From the NCBI GenBank assembly GCA_001791115.1, contig MGDZ01000023.1, forward strand, positions 1-9,450: 9,450 nt of DNA. Reading direction: 5' to 3'. Numbering within the stretch: position 1 is the stretch's first letter; every line of letters begins with the position of its first letter. The notes beneath the pieces are model-generated. The model was not told the origin of the DNA. It saw only the letters and a program-made list of their open reading frames with translations, and ran no database searches. The stretch comes from Candidatus Uhrbacteria bacterium RIFCSPHIGHO2_02_FULL_57_19 (lineage in GTDB: Bacteria > Patescibacteriota > Patescibacteriia > 2-12-FULL-57-11). Both the position numbers and the translations under genes were made by a program. Positions 1-5,879 of the stretch are shown piece by piece.

Positions 1-13
1 CATCGAGCGCGGC

Positions 14-547
14 GTGACGCAGCACAGGGCTGATGCGCTGCTCGTCGCTTGCGGCGACTACCGCTTCGTCGACGACTGGCACAAGTTCATGTGCGAGAAG
101 GGGCTGAACTACAAGTACTACTGCTACACGCCCCCGGGTGCGACCAAGGGGATCATCTCGCCGCGCTCTGCCCTCAGCGATACGAGGCTCGATGACATCG
201 CCACCTACTGGCGGGCGAGCCAGGGCCAGATCCGCACAGTCTTCGAACTCCACCACGAGGACTGCGCCGCCTACGGCCGAAGCTTGGCCTTCACCTGCGC
301 CGAAGACGAGCGCCGCCGCCACTTCGAGGACATGCGGGTGGCGCGTCTGGCCATCGATCGGCGGCTGATGATCGAGCACGAGAGGATGAATCCGATCGCG
401 CCGTTCGACGTGTCGTATGTCCTGGCCTACGGCCACGTCAAGCCGAACAAGACCGACGACTACGACTTCGAGATCCTCGAGGACATCGACGGCGTCCTGG
501 GTAGGCCCACCGCGCCTCCTGACGAGCGGCCGTTCGCGGCCCTCTGA
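14..547 (+). CDS. Beta-carbonic-anhydrase-like protein (longer paralogue), possibly 5'-incomplete
   Basis: A 177-residue protein with the beta-carbonic anhydrase signature. Cys13-x-Asp15-x-Arg17 (in ACGDYRF) supplies one zinc ligand and the Asp/Arg dyad, and His81-x-x-Cys84 (in LHHEDCAAYG) supplies the other two ligands. In this family a Zn site of two Cys and one His hydrates CO2 to bicarbonate in the cytoplasm. A PPGATKGI stretch (40-47) sits where the paralogue at 697 has AGGAKNI. The start used here is GTG at 14, which places the first Cys at residue 13, nearly as in the paralogue (12). However, the frame is open to the left edge (no stop in codons 2-13), so the true start may lie outside. 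The roughly 30 extra C-terminal residues are Pro/Asp-rich. Codons are almost all G/C-ending and all six lysines are AAG, unlike the helicase gene downstream. Family membership is well supported; catalytic activity is not shown. Confidence 0.7.
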   Translation: MTQHRADALLVACGDYRFVDDWHKFMCEKGLNYKYYCYTPPGATKGIISPRSALSDTRLDDIATYWRASQGQIRTVFELHHEDCAAYGRSLAFTCAEDERRRHFEDMRVARLAIDRRLMIEHERMNPIAPFDVSYVLAYGHVKPNKTDDYDFEILEDIDGVLGRPTAPPDERPFAAL

Positions 548-577
548 CGAAACCGGAAATCGTCCGGCTGATCGCAC

Positions 578-616
578 CCCGTCGCGAACGAACATTGTTC
601 GCGACGGGACTTTTTT
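578..616 (+). terminator. Rho-independent terminator of the first carbonic-anhydrase-like gene
   Basis: A perfect 12-bp stem (CCCGTCGCGAAC at 578-589 pairing with 597-608) encloses a 7-base loop. Two bases later comes a run of six T (611-616). It starts 30 bases after the stop codon at 547. This is a textbook intrinsic terminator for + strand transcription and separates the two carbonic-anhydrase-like genes into different transcripts. Confidence 0.9.
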
Positions 617-620
617 ATTC

Positions 621-649
621 TTGATGAACGAGCCGGTCTGAGGTACAGT
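621..649 (+). promoter_or_regulatory. Candidate sigma-70-type promoter for the 697 gene
   Basis: TTGATG (621-626) and TACAGT (644-649) are separated by exactly 17 bases. Each box matches the -35/-10 consensus at 4 of 6 positions, including the key T, A and final T of the -10. The site lies just after the terminator of the preceding gene and about 50 bases before the ATG at 697, where a promoter is needed. Both boxes are imperfect, so the call is moderate. Confidence 0.4.
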
Positions 650-653
650 CGTT

Positions 654-688
654 TCACTCATTAGTCACTATTTACTATCCACTATTCC
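654..688 (+). repeat. Degenerate heptanucleotide tandem repeat (five units)
   Basis: Five consecutive 7-base units can be read as TCACTCA, TTAGTCA, CTATTTA, CTATCCA and CTATTCC, approximating CTATTCA. They fill the AT-rich stretch between the candidate promoter and the ATG at 697. Only nine bases separate the array from the start codon, and no Shine-Dalgarno is visible there. Short heptameric arrays of this style are known from other bacteria, notably cyanobacteria. Any function in this leader is unknown. Confidence 0.45.
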
Positions 689-696
689 CTGACGTT

Positions 697-1116
697 ATGG
701 CCCACCATTGCTCCACCCTTGTGCTCCACTGCATTGACTTTCGCTTCGGCAAGACCATCAAAGAATATCTGGAAGGGAAGGGATTGCTTGGCGACGCGGA
801 TATCGTCGCGGTCGCCGGCGGGGCCAAAAACATCGCCGATCCCAAGTTCCCGAGCGACACCGAGTTCCTCCTCCGGCAGATCGACACCTCAAAACAGCTT
901 CACGACATCCATCACGTGGTGCTGATGAACCATACCGACTGCGGGGCGTACGGGGGACGAGCGGCGTTCCCGGACGCGGCCGCGGAGCGCGCGCGGCTCT
1001 GTGCCGATCTTCGAAAGGCGGCGCTGGTCATCCAGACATACAACCCTCGTCTTGAGGTATCCCTTTCGCTGGCAGTCATTGATGGCGAAACCGTACGCAT
1101 CGAGGAGATTGAGTGA
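697..1116 (+). CDS. Short beta-carbonic-anhydrase-like protein
   Basis: A 139-residue cytoplasmic protein with the complete beta-carbonic anhydrase active-site set: Cys12-x-Asp14-x-Arg16 (HCIDFRF), a Gly-rich VAVAGGAKNI segment at 37-46, and His79-x-x-Cys82 within NHTDCGAYGG. The C-terminal LAVIDGETVRIEEIE resembles the last beta strand of the fold. Family members convert CO2 to bicarbonate with a Zn bound by two Cys and one His. At 139 residues it is shorter than the usual 160 to 230, mostly by loss of helical insertions, so it may be a minimal enzyme or a repurposed one. It aligns along most of its length with the protein at 14-547, its tandem paralogue. The ATG at 697 has no clear ribosome binding site. 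The next gene starts 3 bases after the stop, so the two are probably co-transcribed. Confidence 0.75.
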   Translation: MAHHCSTLVLHCIDFRFGKTIKEYLEGKGLLGDADIVAVAGGAKNIADPKFPSDTEFLLRQIDTSKQLHDIHHVVLMNHTDCGAYGGRAAFPDAAAERARLCADLRKAALVIQTYNPRLEVSLSLAVIDGETVRIEEIE

Positions 1117-1119
1117 AGT

Positions 1120-1752
1120 ATGGACCTCGCGGCGCTGTATCAACGGCTGTACTGGCATTTAGGCCCTCAGGGCTGGTGGCCTGTCCAGAAGCGGGGACGA
1201 GATCATAGATTTGAGATAATGGTCGGAGCGATCCTGACACAAAACACGGCCTGGACCAATGTCGAGAAGGCTCTGGCTAATCTTCGCTTATCCGCCGCGA
1301 TGAATCCAAAGCAAATCATCAAGATGCCTTCTAAACGTCTGGCGGCGCTTATCCGCCCCGCCGGATATTTCAACCAAAAAACGAAAAAGCTGAAGATCTT
1401 CTCGCACTGGCTCGTCAAAAGCGGGGGATTGAGAAGTTTGAAATCCTTGCCTACCAGTCAGCTGCGTACGAAACTTCTGTCTCTTTGGGGCATCGGCCCG
1501 GAAACGGCGGATTCCATCCTGCTCTATGCGCTTGAAAGGCCGGTCTTCGTCGTTGACGCTTACACCCGCCGGCTCTGCTCCGCCGCTGGCATCGATGCCG
1601 GGGACTACGGGTCGTGCCAGCGTTATTTCGAAAGCCGTTTGCCGAGGTCGCGGAAACTGTTCAACGAATATCACGCGCTCATCGTCGCCTGGGGCAAGCT
1701 GTACGGAAATAAAAAAACGCGCGGCGAGGCGTTAAATCTCGTTCGCGCGTGA
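1120..1752 (+). CDS. Endonuclease III-related HhH-GPD DNA glycosylase, lacking the Fe-S cluster (MagIII/COG2231-like)
   Basis: A 210-residue base-excision repair protein. FEIMVGAILTQNTAWTNVEKAL (31-52) matches the N-terminal core of the endonuclease III family. LLSLWGIGPETADSIL (119-134) is the helix-hairpin-helix that grips DNA. PVFVVDAYTRR (141-151) carries the catalytic Asp146. The position of the endonuclease III catalytic lysine in the hairpin (GVGRKTA) is Glu128 here (GIGPETA), and no C-terminal four-cysteine Fe-S loop exists. Both features point to a monofunctional glycosylase of the kind typified by Helicobacter pylori MagIII (3-methyladenine removal), although the substrate cannot be read from sequence. 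The length fits that subfamily. GAGGAG at 1102-1107 is a possible but distant ribosome binding site inside the upstream gene. The stop lies 1 base from the stop of the convergent response regulator, and the last 40 bases also encode that gene's terminator. Confidence 0.8.
   Translation: MDLAALYQRLYWHLGPQGWWPVQKRGRDHRFEIMVGAILTQNTAWTNVEKALANLRLSAAMNPKQIIKMPSKRLAALIRPAGYFNQKTKKLKIFSHWLVKSGGLRSLKSLPTSQLRTKLLSLWGIGPETADSILLYALERPVFVVDAYTRRLCSAAGIDAGDYGSCQRYFESRLPRSRKLFNEYHALIVAWGKLYGNKKTRGEALNLVRA
1708..1750 (-). terminator. Rho-independent terminator of the response regulator, inside the glycosylase 3' end
   Basis: Read on the - strand, ACGCGCG (1750-1744) pairs with CGCGCGT (1723-1717). A second 4-bp segment (CGAG at 1741-1738 with CTCG at 1728-1725) closes a 9-base loop. 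Six T follow directly (complement of 1716-1711), then ATT. This has the full form of an intrinsic terminator and begins 4 bases after the response regulator stop. It lies wholly within the coding sequence of the convergent glycosylase, where the A-run encodes the Lys-Lys at residues 198-199. Confidence 0.8.
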
Positions 1753-1753
1753 G

Positions 1754-2110
1754 CTACCTCGGATTTCCCAGCAATTCAAGGACCGCGGTGAATATCTTTG
1801 CCAGATCCGCCGGCTTCTCGAAAACCGCGTCGGCGTTGTGCGGTCCAAGTCCGCTAAGGAGACCGGTGAAGATGAACACCGGAAGAGTTGGCTCGACCTC
1901 CTTGATGATGGCCGTGAGTTCAACACCTTTTCTCCCGGGCATGTCATTGTCAGTGATCACCAAGTCGAGCGCTTTGTCGGCGACGAGTTTCATCGCCTCC
2001 ATGGCGCTCGACGCTTGGAAAATCTCGAAGCCCATCCGTACCAATCGCACGCTGACAGCGTTTCTGATGAGCGGTTCGTCGTCCACCACCAAGATTCGTC
2101 TTTTGGGCAT
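1754..2110 (-). CDS. Single-domain response regulator (receiver only)
   Basis: A 118-residue CheY-like receiver domain with no output domain. The full phosphorylation set is present: acidic pair Asp10-Asp11 after the first strand (ILVVDDE), phospho-acceptor Asp54 in VITDNDMPG, Thr82 in FIFTG, and Lys99 in FEKP. Such proteins take a phosphoryl group from a histidine kinase and act through protein-protein contacts, in chemotaxis, phosphorelays or control of another enzyme. No kinase gene is in the window, so the partner is unknown. Expression looks autonomous, with its own promoter, an AGGAGG ribosome binding site and a dedicated terminator. The gene is convergent with the glycosylase and divergent from the helicase-nuclease. 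Family assignment is secure; its pathway is not. Confidence 0.9.
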   Translation of the reverse strand: MPKRRILVVDDEPLIRNAVSVRLVRMGFEIFQASSAMEAMKLVADKALDLVITDNDMPGRKGVELTAIIKEVEPTLPVFIFTGLLSGLGPHNADAVFEKPADLAKIFTAVLELLGNPR

Positions 2111-2115
2111 TTGTT

Positions 2116-2121
2116 CCTCCT
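2116..2121 (-). promoter_or_regulatory. Strong Shine-Dalgarno of the response regulator
   Basis: AGGAGG on the - strand, five bases before the ATG (2110-2108). It is the best ribosome binding site in the window and fixes the start. It also contrasts with the helicase gene and several other genes here, which show none. Confidence 0.85.
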
Positions 2122-2130
2122 GAAATCCGA

Positions 2131-2159
2131 ATTCTAGCTTATTCTAACGGCCATGTCAA
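2131..2159 (-). promoter_or_regulatory. Near-consensus sigma-70 promoter of the response regulator
   Basis: On the - strand a perfect -35 box TTGACA (2159-2154) is followed by a 17-base spacer and the -10 box TAGAAT (2136-2131; 5 of 6). Transcription would begin near 2124, giving a very short leader that just includes the AGGAGG. The -35 box covers the ATG (2153-2155) of the divergent helicase-nuclease gene, so polymerase bound here would occupy that gene's translation start region. Confidence 0.8.
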
Positions 2160-5086
2160 GCATCGAACACCTTTTAACCGATCTAAATCCCGACCAACTT
2201 CGAGCCGTTACCCACGGTTCCGGCCCGCTTTTAATTGTGGCTGGCGCTGGGACAGGTAAAACAGCGGTAATCACCCGAAGAATTGCTTGGTTAATCGCTT
2301 CGGGGCTGGCCAAACCGGAAGAGATACTGGCTTTAACTTTCACTGAAAAAGCGGCCGGGGAGATGGAGGAGAGAATCGATCGTCTTTTGCCCTACGGTTA
2401 CGTTGATCTTTGGATTTCAACCTTCCATGCCTTTGGCGAACGTTTGCTTCGTACTCATGGACTGGAAATCGGCTTGCCTAACGATTTCAAAATGCTGTCC
2501 GAAACCGAACAATGGCTTCTGCTCCGCCGCCATTTTTCGCGGCTGAATCTCCAACACTACCGCCCGTTGGGCAACCCAGTTCGTTTTCTCTCCGCCTTGG
2601 TGAGCCACTTCTCCCGGGCAGAGGACGAGATGGTCGCGCCGGAAAAGTATCTTGAGTACGTTAAATCGCTGCGGCTTAACTCGGATTCACCGGACCTGCC
2701 CGCCGGACAGGCGGGTATTCCTGTCGAAGAAATCGGCAGATTGGATGAGGTGGCCAACGCTTTTCATGTCTACAAAACCATCCTGCGCGAGGAGGATCGC
2801 CTGGATTTTTCGGACCTGATCAACGAAACCCTGCGACTTTTCCAAAGCCGGCCCGCCCTGCTTGCTAATTACCGCCAACAGTTTAAATACATTCTGGTTG
2901 ATGAGTTTCAGGACACTAACGCCGCCCAGTATGAGTTGGTCAAAATTCTCGCGGGTGGTCGTCGCAATCTGGCCGTAGTCGGCGACGACGATCAGTCCAT
3001 CTATAAATTCCGCGGCGCGGCCATATCTAATATCATGGATTTTCGCCGCGAATACGCCGACGCCGCCCAGATTGTGCTCAAAAAAAATTACCGGTCGCGG
3101 CAAAATCTCCTGGGTTTCGCCTACCGCTTCATCCAGCACAACAATCCCAACCGGCTGGAATCGACCCTGGGCCTTAAAAAAAACCTCGACGCCGCGAGAG
3201 AAGGGGAGGGGGTCGTCGAACATCTGCACGGCGCCTCACTGGCCGACGAGGCCCGGCTGGTCGTTGAAAAAATTCTAGAATTGCGCGATTCCGATTCCGA
3301 ATCCAGCTGGAACGACTTCGCTATTCTGGTGCGAGCCAACGATCACGCCGAACCGTTTTTGAGGGCCTTCGCCCTGGCTGGTATCCCTCACGACTTCGTG
3401 GCCAATCGCGGGCTGTACACCAAACCAATCGTTCTCGATATCCTGAATTACCTTCGCTTGTTGGATGATTATCATGAAAGTCCGGCAGTGTATCGCACGC
3501 TGAACACACCCCTAATCAACATCCCGGCATCCGAACTGGCTATTATGACGCATTACGCCGGGCGCAAGGCAGTCTCCCTGTTTGAGACGCTCCGCCTATG
3601 CCCGGCAATTCCGGGAATCAGCCAGGAAACCGCCGGCCAGATCAAGAACCTTCTCTCCAAGATCGAAAAGCACAGTGAAATGGCCAGGCGCGAACCGGTG
3701 GGCAAGGTGGTGCTGGCCTTTCTGCATGAGACCGGATATCTCAAGGCCCGGCTTTCCGGCGACGAGGAATCGGCGCGCAAGGACGCCCTGATTCTTAATC
3801 GTTTTTGGAAAACTATTGAATCGTTCGCTGCCGATGAGGAACAGCCGACCGTCGGGCGTTTTCTGGAACGTGTCCGGCTTGAACTGGCCGCAGGCGACTC
3901 GGGGGATTTGCCGACCGATCCCGATGCCGGACCGGAAATGGTCAAGGTGATGACCGTCCACGCCGCCAAGGGTCTGGAGTTTAAAAACGTCTTTCTGGTC
4001 AACTTAGTTGATCGCCGTTTTCCAACTTCCGAAAGAAAGGAGACTATCCCGCTGCCTGACGTTTTTGTCCGCGAAGCTCCCACGAAAGGGGACGCGCACT
4101 TGGAGGAGGAACGGCGATTGTTCTATGTCGGATGCACGCGGGCCCGCGACCGGCTATATCTGACCAGCGCCGAGGATTACGGCGGGGCGAGAAAAAAGAA
4201 ACCGTCACGGTTCCTCATCGAATCGGGGTTAGCTACAAGCTCGCCCTCCTCAACTGACATATCCGGAGGCCAGGCCTCCGTACACGACGGAGGCCTGGCC
4301 TCCGCGGAATACCGTCTTCCGGACAAACTCTCCTTCACCCAGCTCAAGGCCTTCGAATCCTGCCCTCTGCAGTATAAATTCGCCCATCTTCTGCGAATTC
4401 CGGTCAGGGGAAAACAGGTTTTCAGTTTCGGCAAATCAATCCATGGCGCGCTCCAGGCCTTCTTCAATTTAGCCCGAGAACGTCAAGCTCAAAGCCAACA
4501 GACGCTTTTTGCCGAAACGGACGGCCCGGTCGAACTCCCGACTTGGGATGATCTTGATCGTTTGTACCGAGAACGATGGATCGACGACTGGTATGAGTCA
4601 GCCGACCAGCGCCAAGAACGCTTTGAGAAAGGCCGGCTGGCTCTCAAAAATTACTGGCAAGAGATCAGCTCCGATTTTCCGAGAGTAACGGCCGTGGAAC
4701 AGCCCTTTGTCGTAAAAATCGGAGAGGTATCCTTAAAGGGGGTTATTGATCGCGTTGACCGGCTTCCGGACGGAACGACGGAAATCATCGACTACAAAAC
4801 CGGAGGGGCTAAAACCGAGGAGACCGTTGATTGGACCCAGCTTCTGATCTATCAGATCGCCGCTCTGGAGGTTCTGGGGCTTAAACCATCCAAACTGACC
4901 TACGAATACGTTGAGGAAGGAAAGTCCCTTTCCACCATCGGTTCTCCGGAACAGCTTCTGCGGGTGAAGGAAACCGTCGCCGCGACTGCCGAAAATATCA
5001 AAAACAGCCGATTCGATCCGACACCAGACAAGAGACTCTGTTCTTCCTGCGATTTTCGCGACATCTGCGAATTCCGCGCCGTGTAA
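2153..5086 (+). CDS. UvrD/PcrA-type superfamily 1 helicase fused to a C-terminal PD-(D/E)XK Fe-S nuclease
   Basis: 977 residues with two enzymatic parts. The helicase shows all SF1A motifs in order: Q motif LNPDQ (11-15), Walker A AGAGTGKT (Lys36), LTFTEKAAGEM (61-71), STFHAF (89-94), Walker B LVDEFQDTN (248-256), GDDDQSIYKFRG (277-288), KKNYRS (310-315), VMTVHAAKGLEF (599-610) and ERRLFYVGCTRARDRLYLT (653-671). The C-terminal domain (726-977) is an AddB/RecB/Cas4-like nuclease: LSFTQLKAFESCP, His764, Asp866 in GVIDRVD, and Asp880-Tyr-Lys882 in IIDYKTG. Its likely 4Fe-4S ligands are Cys737 plus Cys963-x2-Cys966-x5-Cys972. It probably unwinds and resects DNA in repair, like AddAB in one chain. 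Two palindromic elements are carried in frame, at residues 181-189 and 704-718. The ATG is the only start possible, because TAG lies in frame at 2135; no Shine-Dalgarno is seen. It heads the + strand operon-like block. Confidence 0.9.
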   Translation: MSSIEHLLTDLNPDQLRAVTHGSGPLLIVAGAGTGKTAVITRRIAWLIASGLAKPEEILALTFTEKAAGEMEERIDRLLPYGYVDLWISTFHAFGERLLRTHGLEIGLPNDFKMLSETEQWLLLRRHFSRLNLQHYRPLGNPVRFLSALVSHFSRAEDEMVAPEKYLEYVKSLRLNSDSPDLPAGQAGIPVEEIGRLDEVANAFHVYKTILREEDRLDFSDLINETLRLFQSRPALLANYRQQFKYILVDEFQDTNAAQYELVKILAGGRRNLAVVGDDDQSIYKFRGAAISNIMDFRREYADAAQIVLKKNYRSRQNLLGFAYRFIQHNNPNRLESTLGLKKNLDAAREGEGVVEHLHGASLADEARLVVEKILELRDSDSESSWNDFAILVRANDHAEPFLRAFALAGIPHDFVANRGLYTKPIVLDILNYLRLLDDYHESPAVYRTLNTPLINIPASELAIMTHYAGRKAVSLFETLRLCPAIPGISQETAGQIKNLLSKIEKHSEMARREPVGKVVLAFLHETGYLKARLSGDEESARKDALILNRFWKTIESFAADEEQPTVGRFLERVRLELAAGDSGDLPTDPDAGPEMVKVMTVHAAKGLEFKNVFLVNLVDRRFPTSERKETIPLPDVFVREAPTKGDAHLEEERRLFYVGCTRARDRLYLTSAEDYGGARKKKPSRFLIESGLATSSPSSTDISGGQASVHDGGLASAEYRLPDKLSFTQLKAFESCPLQYKFAHLLRIPVRGKQVFSFGKSIHGALQAFFNLARERQAQSQQTLFAETDGPVELPTWDDLDRLYRERWIDDWYESADQRQERFEKGRLALKNYWQEISSDFPRVTAVEQPFVVKIGEVSLKGVIDRVDRLPDGTTEIIDYKTGGAKTEETVDWTQLLIYQIAALEVLGLKPSKLTYEYVEEGKSLSTIGSPEQLLRVKETVAATAENIKNSRFDPTPDKRLCSSCDFRDICEFRAV
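2694..2716. repeat. In-frame GC-rich palindromic element encoding PAGQAG
   Basis: A 23-base imperfect palindrome running from ACCTGCCC to AGGCGGGT, which also contains CCCGCC-ggaca-GGCGGG. It is translated as DLPAGQAGI inside the helicase domain, between motifs Ib and II, in a region with no expected conserved motif. Its composition differs from the flanking codons. PAGQAG-type peptides from such palindromes are, from memory, frequent in Patescibacteria proteins. That this is an inserted mobile-type repeat is inference. Confidence 0.55.
4264..4304. repeat. Perfect 18-bp inverted repeat in the helicase-nuclease linker
   Basis: The arm at 4264-4281 (CGGAGGCCAGGCCTCCGT) and its exact complement at 4287-4304 are separated by 5 bases (ACACG). 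Each arm is itself palindromic: GGAGGCC, one base, then GGCCTCC. The element therefore holds four GGAGGCC/GGCCTCC blocks and can form either one long hairpin or two small ones. It stays in frame, encoding roughly SGGQASVHDGGLASA (704-718), exactly between the helicase end and the nuclease start, where extra residues should be tolerated. Confidence 0.9.
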
Positions 5087-5089
5087 AAT

Positions 5090-5422
5090 ATGGCCTGGAC
5101 AGGCATAAAAAAAGTGCTCGGTTCAACGATCCGGTTGCATAAAATAGCCGGATCGCTGGAAGCCGTTCGAATCGTCGAGGCCGCCAACCGTTTTTTTGGC
5201 GCGCGTTTCGATGATAGTACTCAGCGTCTGGTCAGAGCCGTTTCCTTCAGCCAGGGTATTCTGACCGTGGCCTGCCGGAGTCCGGTTTACGCCGAGGAAG
5301 TGAAGCTCTCTCTATCTGAACTCCAGACCGAGCTGAAAAAAATTAACCCGCCGGTCGAACTAGCACGCTTGAAATTCGTCTTCGCTGACGATATGCTTAA
5401 TGATGCGCAATCCGTTCTATGA
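5090..5422 (+). CDS. DUF721/DciA-like protein
   Basis: A 110-residue soluble protein. The stretch 47-98 fits the DUF721/DciA fold: LVRAVSFSQGILTVACRSP, then VYAEEVKLSLSELQTELKKIN, then VELARLKFVF, which is the usual strand, 'ltV.c.sP..a.El' and late 'v..lrf' pattern. DciA-type proteins are the replicative helicase (DnaB) loaders or operators of most bacteria that lack DnaC/DnaI, and they act at replication initiation. The lysine/arginine-bearing N terminus (IKKVLGSTIRLHK) could aid DNA or helicase contact. It starts 3 bases after the helicase-nuclease stop, with no visible Shine-Dalgarno, and ends in an ATGA overlap with the next gene, so it is probably translated by coupling within one transcript. 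The family call rests on a short motif pattern; the specific DciA role is inference. Confidence 0.55.
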   Translation: MAWTGIKKVLGSTIRLHKIAGSLEAVRIVEAANRFFGARFDDSTQRLVRAVSFSQGILTVACRSPVYAEEVKLSLSELQTELKKINPPVELARLKFVFADDMLNDAQSVL

Positions 5423-5835
5423 CCTTCAGACAATATTCGATTGTGATGAGTTTGGTCTCGCTTGTCGCCTGGGCCGGTTGGATCGCGGTTCTTTTTTTGG
5501 TGGATCCTCTTTCCGCCGGATCTCTCGCTCTATTGCTTTTTTACTTCAGTCTGGCCGCGGCGCTGGTCGGAACGCTCTCACTCTTCGGCTTGTTGATCAG
5601 ACTGGCCGTTTTCCGGCGCCGAGATACAGTGCTTTCCAAGGAGGTATCCGCGGCCTTCCGTCAGAGCATGATGATCACCGCTCTCCTCGTCGGATCTCTC
5701 ATTCTTCAGCGCTTCCGTCTTCTGACCTGGTGGAACAGTCTTCTATTGGTGTTAGTTTTTGGCTTAGTTGAGCTTTTTTTATTTACAGCCGGGACGTCTC
5801 GCCGTACCTTGCCTGAATCAGACGGTTCGTGCTAA
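5419..5835 (+). CDS. Small four-helix membrane protein of unknown function
   Basis: 138 residues, strongly hydrophobic. Four likely membrane spans lie at about 7-28, 34-62, 83-99 and 103-124, with a basic patch (RLAVFRRRDT, 61-70) between spans 2 and 3 that should face the cytoplasm. The C terminus is a short polar tail ending in Cys. I do not recognise a named family; no catalytic or transport motif is visible. The start overlaps the preceding stop as ATGA (5419-5422), a sign of translational coupling. Its position just before mreB hints at an envelope role, but that rests on context only. Confidence 0.7.
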   Translation: MTFRQYSIVMSLVSLVAWAGWIAVLFLVDPLSAGSLALLLFYFSLAAALVGTLSLFGLLIRLAVFRRRDTVLSKEVSAAFRQSMMITALLVGSLILQRFRLLTWWNSLLLVLVFGLVELFLFTAGTSRRTLPESDGSC

Positions 5836-5864
5836 TGTAGGCGTCTTGACAGGAGCTTGGCTCC

Positions 5865-5871
5865 AGAGGGA
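5865..5871 (+). promoter_or_regulatory. Ribosome binding site of mreB and short leader hairpin
   Basis: AGAGGGA ends 8 bases before the ATG at 5880, a normal Shine-Dalgarno position. It follows a small perfect hairpin (GGAGC at 5852-5856, loop TTG, GCTCC at 5860-5864). A TTGACA occurs at 5846-5851 but has no -10 box at the right distance, so I do not call a promoter. The 45-base gap is the largest in the block from 2153 to 8305. Confidence 0.5.
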
Positions 5872-5879
5872 CGTCTCAT

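Noticed and set aside
2111..2152. A + strand promoter for the helicase-nuclease gene in the divergent gap
   Set aside because: Only poor hexamers at wrong spacing could be found. The strong boxes here all belong to the - strand promoter, so the helicase promoter is unresolved.
3553..4083. 176-codon open frame on the - strand inside the helicase gene
   Set aside because: Antisense to conserved helicase sequence, Ser/Arg-rich and without domain features.
4264..4304. CRISPR-like repeat or a functional terminator within the helicase-nuclease gene
   Set aside because: Only one pair of arms with a 5-base loop, no spacers and no T run; it is an in-frame palindromic element.
5400..5771. Open frame of 123 codons on the + strand overlapping the four-helix membrane protein
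   Set aside because: It overlaps most of the membrane protein gene in another frame, has low-complexity Arg/Ser-rich content and no family features.
5846..5851. TTGACA before mreB as a -35 box
   Set aside because: No acceptable -10 hexamer lies 16 to 18 bases downstream; the region holds the ribosome binding site instead.
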